Positions 62,844 to 64,000 of a DNA stretch of 64,000 nt are shown here, in pieces. Numbering within the stretch: position 1 is the stretch's first letter; the number at the start of each line of letters is the position of its first letter. The DNA is from CAZCBX01 sp964497185. GTDB taxonomy: Bacteria > Bdellovibrionota_G > JALEGL01 > JAGRMV01. A model generated the notes under the pieces. It saw only the letters and a list, made by a program, of their open reading frames with translations. It was not told the origin of the DNA and did not search any database. A program made the position numbers and the translations under genes. The stretch covers positions 47,108-111,107 of the forward strand of contig CAZCBX010000008.1 of the NCBI GenBank assembly GCA_964497185.1, given 5' to 3'.

Positions 62844-64000
62844 ATGGCACAAATTGAAACATTCTTGGGCACCCGCTACACCAGCAAACTCAACCTCTCC
62901 GACGTTATTTCTCAGCCATACGATGTTCTGGCTGCAGAAAAAGTAGCGCAGCTTAAAAATCAGAGCAGTTACAATTCGGTGTATTTATGTAAAAACCCCA
63001 GACCCGATCAAGCTCAAACGTACGCACATATTCCCTTAATGATAAACCAGTGGAAAGAACAAGGCGTTCTTGCCAAAGATTCACAACCTTGTTTTTACGC
63101 GCTTGAAACCAATTTTACATTTGATGATCAGACGTTGTCACGGCGCGGCGTGTTTGCGCTGCTTGATTTGGACACAGGGCAAGCCCGCGTGTTGCCTCAT
63201 GAACACACCGAAGACGCGGCCATCGCCGACCGCTTGGCCCTTCTTGAGCAAAGCCAAACTTTGCTCAGCCCACTATTTATCATTGCCGATGATCCTGATG
63301 CAGCCCTCTCTCAAGCACTGGGCGCGCTTGATTTTTCAGATCAAGACCCCATCACCACCCCAGACAACACGCAAACGCATCGGTTTATGCAAATGGCAGA
63401 TGAAAAAATATGCCAAACCATTGAGCGCGAAGTCAATGCCCACGATTTGTTGATTGCCGATGGACATCATCGACATCAAACAGCCCTACGATATGCCCAA
63501 CGAACGGGCAAAAGACCCCTTGCACTGGCTTACATTGTCTCAGCCAAAAGCGATGGTTTGGTGCTATCTTCCATTCACCGTTTTGTTAGCACGACCGTTC
63601 GCGGCTCTGCCTTGGAAGAAACTTTGACTTCTGAATGGGAAACCGAAAAAAAACCGCTCAACTTTGATGTTTTTTCAGAAAGCAATGCAAGTTTTGCGCT
63701 GCTTGAACCGGAAGCCGACACCATGCTTCTTTGCTTTGATCATCAAAACCGCCTTTCAACCGAAGTGCTTCAGGCGCAAGTTTTTGAAAAACACCTTGGG
63801 TTGCAATTAAAACAGCCCAGTGACCAAAAAAAAATGACCTACTGGAAAGATGCGCAGAAAGTGGTGGAGCAAGCCAAGAGCGAACAGGGCCTTGGTTTTT
63901 GGGTGCGGCCTTTGGCACTGCCCAATGTTTTTGATGCCTGCAAAGAGGGAAAAATTCTTCCATCCAAGAGCACTTATTTTTATCCCAAAGTGCCTTCTGG
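62844..64000 (+). CDS. DUF1015 family protein (3' end cut by window)
   Basis: The frame starts one base after the purD stop and is open to the window edge. The 385 visible residues include PYDVL near residue 26, IADGHHRHQTAL in the middle and KSTYFYPKVPSG at the very end. These are hallmarks of DUF1015 (SpoIIE-like annotated) proteins. Few residues are probably missing, since family members end soon after this motif. The function of the family is not established. It may be translationally coupled to purD. Confidence 0.85.
   Translation, partial: MAQIETFLGTRYTSKLNLSDVISQPYDVLAAEKVAQLKNQSSYNSVYLCKNPRPDQAQTYAHIPLMINQWKEQGVLAKDSQPCFYALETNFTFDDQTLSRRGVFALLDLDTGQARVLPHEHTEDAAIADRLALLEQSQTLLSPLFIIADDPDAALSQALGALDFSDQDPITTPDNTQTHRFMQMADEKICQTIEREVNAHDLLIADGHHRHQTALRYAQRTGKRPLALAYIVSAKSDGLVLSSIHRFVSTTVRGSALEETLTSEWETEKKPLNFDVFSESNASFALLEPEADTMLLCFDHQNRLSTEVLQAQVFEKHLGLQLKQPSDQKKMTYWKDAQKVVEQAKSEQGLGFWVRPLALPNVFDACKEGKILPSKSTYFYPKVPS

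Noticed and set aside
1..64000. CRISPR arrays, tRNA or rRNA genes, insertion sequences
   Set aside because: No spaced direct repeats, cloverleaf-like stretches, rRNA segments or transposase frames were recognised.

Overview
The window comes from a Gram-negative bacterium. It encodes three TolC or BamA-type outer-membrane protein genes, an MlaE/F/D-type lipid transporter, Rml sugar enzymes, lipoproteins and an Lgt homologue. A eukaryote-like kinase with a repeat domain, a VTC/DUF4956 pair, an HDHP-type Lgt relative and a long MCE protein suggest a deltaproteobacterial-grade lineage (Bdellovibrionota/Myxococcota-like). That placement is an inference, not a measurement. Coding density is high, with many 1-17 bp overlaps and several GTG/TTG starts. 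No rRNA, tRNA, CRISPR array or insertion sequence was recognised.

Layout. Positions 1-2540 hold the edge of a surface-polysaccharide locus: a polytopic membrane protein, a Wzz-like chain-length protein and GalU. Positions 2583-6754 (minus) are a MacA/MacB/TolC-type tripartite efflux operon. Positions 6956-18191 are a second glycan block: an ABC exporter, an aminotransferase and acyltransferase for an amino sugar, a methyltransferase, four GT2 glycosyltransferases and rmlA-D-B-C. Positions 18222-19591 carry a VTC-domain protein with DUF4956. An Lgt-like protein and RNase R follow. Positions 22541-31026 form a third envelope/glycan block: a BamA-like fusion protein, a flippase, a Wzi-like porin, a deacetylase and a GT4. 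Then come pnp-rpsO (PNPase with a 125-residue Arg/Asp/Gly tail), a lipoprotein, a transglutaminase-like protein and two paralogous secreted hydrolases.

The most unusual part is 39520-51051. Two small genes encode 58- and 60-residue peptides with near-identical double-glycine leaders and Cys-free cores. They lie beside a 391-residue protein with a His-rich motif and a divergent pair of about 490-residue paralogues whose motifs match the SelO/YdiU pseudokinase fold. A type I exporter completes the region: TolC, HlyD and an ABC transporter with two cNMP-like domains and a C39 peptidase. A strong bidirectional terminator and a compact divergent promoter frame it. I read this as a candidate RiPP or microcin-like peptide system in which SelO-like enzymes may modify the peptides. 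No cargo activity is shown by the sequence.

The last part (51304-64000) is mostly housekeeping: an AAA/DUF4143 ATPase, ssb, a TM-repeat-kinase protein, alr, an MlaE/F/D set, purH, purD and a DUF1015 protein cut by the window end.
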